A stretch of 7,908 nucleotides of DNA from Tissierellales bacterium. GTDB lineage: Bacteria; Bacillota; Clostridia; Tissierellales; Tissierellaceae. A model generated the notes under the pieces. It had not been told where the DNA came from. It worked only from the letters and a program-made list of their open reading frames with translations, and did no database searches. Each line of letters opens with the position of its first letter. The stretch's first letter is position 1. Where the stretch lies: contig JASLBE010000014.1 in the NCBI GenBank assembly GCA_030146705.1, positions 1 to 7,908 of the forward strand, given 5' to 3'. The position numbers and the translations under genes were made by a program. Of this stretch, positions 5,937 to 7,908 are shown piece by piece.

Positions 5937-6962
5937 TTGGATTTTGTAGAATTTAATAAAAATTTAAAGGCGGGAAAACTTAAGTCCGTATATCTTTTTA
6001 AGGGCAGTGAAGAGTATTTAATGGATAGGTATCTTGAAAATGTAAGGTCTAAATATATAGATGATGAATTTCAAATGATTAACTACATAGAAGTTGATAC
6101 AAATGGTAGTTTTGATGAAATTTTAAATGGTTGTGAAACCCTGCCATTTATGAGTGAAAAAAAACTTGTTTTTGTCAAGGATATATATGAATTAACCCAG
6201 GAGGACAAAGTTCTTGGGGAAAAATTAAAGGATTACTTGCCAAAGGTTAGCCCTAGTGTAATATTGATTATGAAGGATAAGGAAAATAGGCTTAAAAAAA
6301 ATACTAGGATATATAAAACTATTGATAAGTTAGCTGGCATAGTTGAGTTTAATAGACTAAATAAGCCCCAGCTTAAAATTTTTATAAAAAATATATTAGA
6401 TAAAAATAAGAAGATAATTTTAGATAGGGACCTAGACTACTTTATTGGTATGACAAATTATCTAGGCTATAAAAGTGAAAAATCCTTATTTGAAATAGAA
6501 AATGAAATCTTGAAAATTATTGGGCATACTAGTGGAGAAAGGATAGCTAGAGAAGATATTGATTCTAATCTTATTAATGATTTAAATGTTAATATATTTA
6601 ACTTAATAGATAGTATAGTGGCTAGAGACTTAGAGACTAGCTTGCTTATTTTTAATAATATGTATAGGATGAATGAACCAATAGCTAGGATACTTTATAT
6701 GCTGATTAGGCACTTTAGGCTTATGATGAAGTATAAGACCCTTATGGAAAAAGGTTACAGGGGTGGGGATATTAGTAAAAAGATGGAAATATCTAGTTTT
6801 GAACTTAAGAAGATAAGTAGTAGTGCCAGGAATTTTAATGAAAGTTATTTAAAAAGGACCCTGGGATGCTTGCTTGACTTTGATAAAAGGCAAAAAACAC
6901 TTGGTCTAGATGAAAAACTGGAAATGGAGATTTTACTAGTAAAGCTAACTAGGATTTTTTGA
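5937..6962 (+). CDS. holA: DNA polymerase III delta subunit (clamp loader)
   Basis: HolA is the clamp-loader subunit that opens the beta sliding clamp so that it can be placed on primed DNA. The 341-residue product matches the family in length and plan. The N-terminus (DFVEFNKNLKAGKLKSVYLF, 2-21) resembles typical HolA starts, with FKGSEEYL (21-28) in the degenerate nucleotide-site region. LPFMSEKKLVFVKD (69-82) is the characteristic strand, with the exposed LPF that contacts the beta clamp in this family. The collar domain occupies about 210-341 (NIFNLIDSIVARD, MLIRHFRLMMKYK). The TTG at 5937 is chosen for its spacing to GGGAGG and because residues before it (from ATG 5919) have no family equivalent. 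It lies 35 nt after comEC, the usual Firmicutes neighbour, and converges on rpsT, with a terminator between. Confidence 0.93.
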   Translation: MDFVEFNKNLKAGKLKSVYLFKGSEEYLMDRYLENVRSKYIDDEFQMINYIEVDTNGSFDEILNGCETLPFMSEKKLVFVKDIYELTQEDKVLGEKLKDYLPKVSPSVILIMKDKENRLKKNTRIYKTIDKLAGIVEFNRLNKPQLKIFIKNILDKNKKIILDRDLDYFIGMTNYLGYKSEKSLFEIENEILKIIGHTSGERIAREDIDSNLINDLNVNIFNLIDSIVARDLETSLLIFNNMYRMNEPIARILYMLIRHFRLMMKYKTLMEKGYRGGDISKKMEISSFELKKISSSARNFNESYLKRTLGCLLDFDKRQKTLGLDEKLEMEILLVKLTRIF

Positions 6963-6971
6963 TAAAAAAAT

Positions 6972-6998
6972 AAAACTTCGGGAAACCGAAGTTTTTTT
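6972..6998. terminator. Bidirectional intrinsic terminator between holA and rpsT
   Basis: AAAACTTCGG (6972-6981) pairs with CCGAAGTTTT (6986-6995) around a GAAA tetraloop on the plus strand. A seven-T run (6992-6998) follows on the plus strand. On the minus strand the hairpin is followed by a T-rich tract (complement of the A-run at 6964-6970). It serves both convergent genes and lies immediately beyond the rpsT stop codon. Confidence 0.93.
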
Positions 6999-6999
6999 A

Positions 7000-7263
7000 C
7001 TACATAGCCTTATTTAATTTTTTAGTTAATTTACTAATTTCTCTAGCAGCCTTATTGTCATGTATTAAGTTTTTATGAGCTGCTTTTTTAAGTTGTTTAT
7101 CAACTACTTTTAAAAGTTCTTGAGCCTTGTCTAATTCATTATTATCTATAGCTTCGTTTAATTTTTTTACACTTGTTCTAAGCGTAGACATTCTAGACTT
7201 GTTTATTAAACGTCTTTTTTCAGTTACTCTGATTCTTTTTTCCGCAGATTTTATATTTGCCAA
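7000..7263 (-). CDS. rpsT: 30S ribosomal protein S20
   Basis: S20 is a primary binding protein of the 16S rRNA 5' domain and the 3' minor region. The product is 87 residues, rich in Lys/Arg and Ala, and helical throughout, as expected. The N-terminus MANIKSAEKRIRVTEKRRLINKSR is the family signature, and the C-terminal KAAHKNLIHDNKAAREISKL segment is also characteristic, though the usual Gly in the KGxIH position is Asn. The start is TTG (7263-7261), 6 nt after a perfect AGGAGGTG. The frame opens earlier at a GTG (7272-7270) that is part of this ribosome binding site and would add three residues absent from S20 proteins. Transcribed alone from its own promoter toward holA, it is divergent from lepB. 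Confidence 0.95.
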   Translation of the reverse strand: MANIKSAEKRIRVTEKRRLINKSRMSTLRTSVKKLNEAIDNNELDKAQELLKVVDKQLKKAAHKNLIHDNKAAREISKLTKKLNKAM

Positions 7264-7269
7264 AATTGT

Positions 7270-7277
7270 CACCTCCT
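7270..7277 (-). promoter_or_regulatory. Ribosome binding site that decides the rpsT start
   Basis: Minus-strand AGGAGGTG is a perfect Shine-Dalgarno match ending 6 nt before TTG (7263-7261). The GTG inside it cannot be the initiator with proper spacing. Confidence 0.88.
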
Positions 7278-7297
7278 AAACCTACTATAACAAAGAT

Positions 7298-7326
7298 ATT
7301 CTATCACTAATAGCTATATATTGCAA
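7298..7326 (-). promoter_or_regulatory. Predicted sigma-A promoter for rpsT
   Basis: On the minus strand TTGCAA (7326-7321; 5 of 6 to TTGACA) and TAGAAT (7303-7298; 5 of 6 to TATAAT) are separated by exactly 17 nt. Transcription would start near 7291, leaving a leader of about 28 nt with the ribosome binding site. Confidence 0.75.
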
Positions 7327-7400
7327 GATTAAATTCTATAAACAAGCTGAAAATAAAAAGAATTTTCCTTAAGATTAACCTATCTAAATATTGTAAAATC

Positions 7401-7428
7401 TTGATAAAACTCCGATTAATGATATAAT
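7401..7428 (+). promoter_or_regulatory. Predicted sigma-A promoter for lepB
   Basis: TTGATA (7401-7406; 5 of 6 to TTGACA) and a perfect TATAAT (7423-7428) are separated by 16 nt. Transcription would start near 7435, about 33 nt before the lepB ATG. With the rpsT promoter, it makes this gap a divergent promoter region; the roughly 75 bp between the two promoters shows no other clear structure. Confidence 0.72.
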
Positions 7429-7467
7429 ATATTTTGTTAGATTACCACTATTATGGAGATGATAAAA

Positions 7468-7908
7468 ATGAATGAAATGGATAATAAAGAATTGAATAAA
7501 GATGGGAAAGATACGGGAGAGGAAAAAGTTGAGGATTTTGAAATAGAAGAGGGAAAAGAGGAATCTAACTTTGCAAAAGAAACAAAAGAATGGCTAAAGA
7601 GCTTAATAATAGCTGTAGTTATAGCCTTGTTTATAAAAACTTTTTTATTCAATACTACTTATGTGCTTGGAAATTCTATGTATCCTACCTTACATGAAAA
7701 GGATAGGTTAATAGCCAATGTAGTTAGCCTATATATAAGGGGACCACAAAGAGGGGACATTGTCCTTCTAGATGCTCCAGATGTGCCTAAGAAAAAGTAT
7801 ATTAAAAGGGTAATAGGACTTCCAGGAGATGTTGTGGAGATAAAAAATGGAGAGGTTTATTTAAATGGAGAGGTCCTAGTTGAAAACTATATAGAAGAAG
7901 ATTCATAT
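7468..7908 (+). CDS. lepB: Signal peptidase I (type I leader peptidase, S26), 3'-truncated by window edge
   Basis: The frame is open from ATG 7468 to the last base (147 codons), so the C-terminal part is missing. Signal peptidase I cleaves signal peptides from secreted preproteins at the outer face of the membrane; the carboxypeptidase in this window is a likely substrate type. The order is: an acidic cytoplasmic N-terminus (1-41, 16 Asp/Glu), one transmembrane helix (about 43-61), then the catalytic domain. GNSMYPTL (68-75) holds the nucleophile S70, and YIKRVIGLPGD (111-121) holds the general base K113, so the Ser-Lys dyad is complete. Conserved RGDIVLL (95-101) lies between. The start has GGAGATGAT (7455-7463) upstream. 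Two earlier in-frame ATGs (7453, 7459) overlap that element and are rejected. A reverse-strand open frame here is only its shadow. Confidence 0.93.
   Translation, partial: MNEMDNKELNKDGKDTGEEKVEDFEIEEGKEESNFAKETKEWLKSLIIAVVIALFIKTFLFNTTYVLGNSMYPTLHEKDRLIANVVSLYIRGPQRGDIVLLDAPDVPKKKYIKRVIGLPGDVVEIKNGEVYLNGEVLVENYIEEDSY

Noticed and set aside
7325..7402. AAGATT half-sites at 7325-7330 and 7371-7376 with inverted AATCTT at 7397-7402 in the rpsT-lepB gap
   Set aside because: Six-base AT-rich words with uneven spacing are expected by chance here; no operator can be supported.
7437..7652. Open frame of 71 codons on the minus strand, rich in Ser/Phe/Ile
   Set aside because: It is the antisense of the acidic N-terminus and membrane helix of lepB; the composition is what complementing Glu/Lys codons produces.
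1..7908. Mobile elements, prophage, CRISPR array, tRNA or riboswitch
   Set aside because: No transposase or integrase reading frame, no regularly spaced repeats, no cloverleaf and no long structured leader were seen; nearly all bases belong to housekeeping or competence genes.

Overview
This 7.9 kb window is chromosomal, AT-rich DNA with dense coding. It most likely comes from a low-GC Gram-positive anaerobe of the Clostridia/Tissierellia type. The grounds are heavy use of AGA/AGG arginine and ATA isoleucine codons, strong AGGAGG-type ribosome binding sites, several TTG start codons, and the Firmicutes order comEA - comEC - holA - rpsT. No sporulation gene is visible. This placement is an inference from composition and gene order.

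Layout. Bases 1-675 (+) hold the end of a RidA-family enamine/imine deaminase gene, then rsfS (ribosome silencing factor). A perfect 12-bp hairpin closes this unit and also ends the convergent gene at 703-2064 (-), a secreted, membrane-anchored D-Ala-D-Ala carboxypeptidase (peptidase S11). A short divergent promoter region (about 2065-2154) separates it from a rightward cluster: comEA (2155-2775), an OmpR-family response regulator (2843-3529), comEC (3541-5901) and holA (5937-6962). A second bidirectional hairpin lies between holA and the convergent rpsT (7000-7263, -). rpsT is divergent from a signal peptidase I gene (lepB) that runs off the right end. Each of these two genes has a recognisable sigma-A-type promoter in the 204-bp gap between them. 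No stretch over 300 bases lacks a gene, and no tRNA, rRNA, CRISPR array, transposase or prophage gene was seen.

How the genes fit together. ComEA (membrane-tethered DNA receptor) and ComEC (DNA channel with a metallo-beta-lactamase-like domain) are the DNA uptake core of natural transformation. HolA loads the replicative clamp. The most notable element is the regulator between comEA and comEC. It is complete, but the phosphoacceptor aspartate is glutamate (E53), one acidic-pocket residue is glycine (G10), and no histidine kinase is nearby. It looks like a phosphorylation-independent regulator placed inside the competence locus. ComEC also carries an unusual hydrophobic segment after its metallo-beta-lactamase-like domain.

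Three genes (the carboxypeptidase, holA and rpsT) are best read as starting at TTG exactly 6 nt after a Shine-Dalgarno-like sequence. The start coordinates given here are therefore shorter than the longest open frames.
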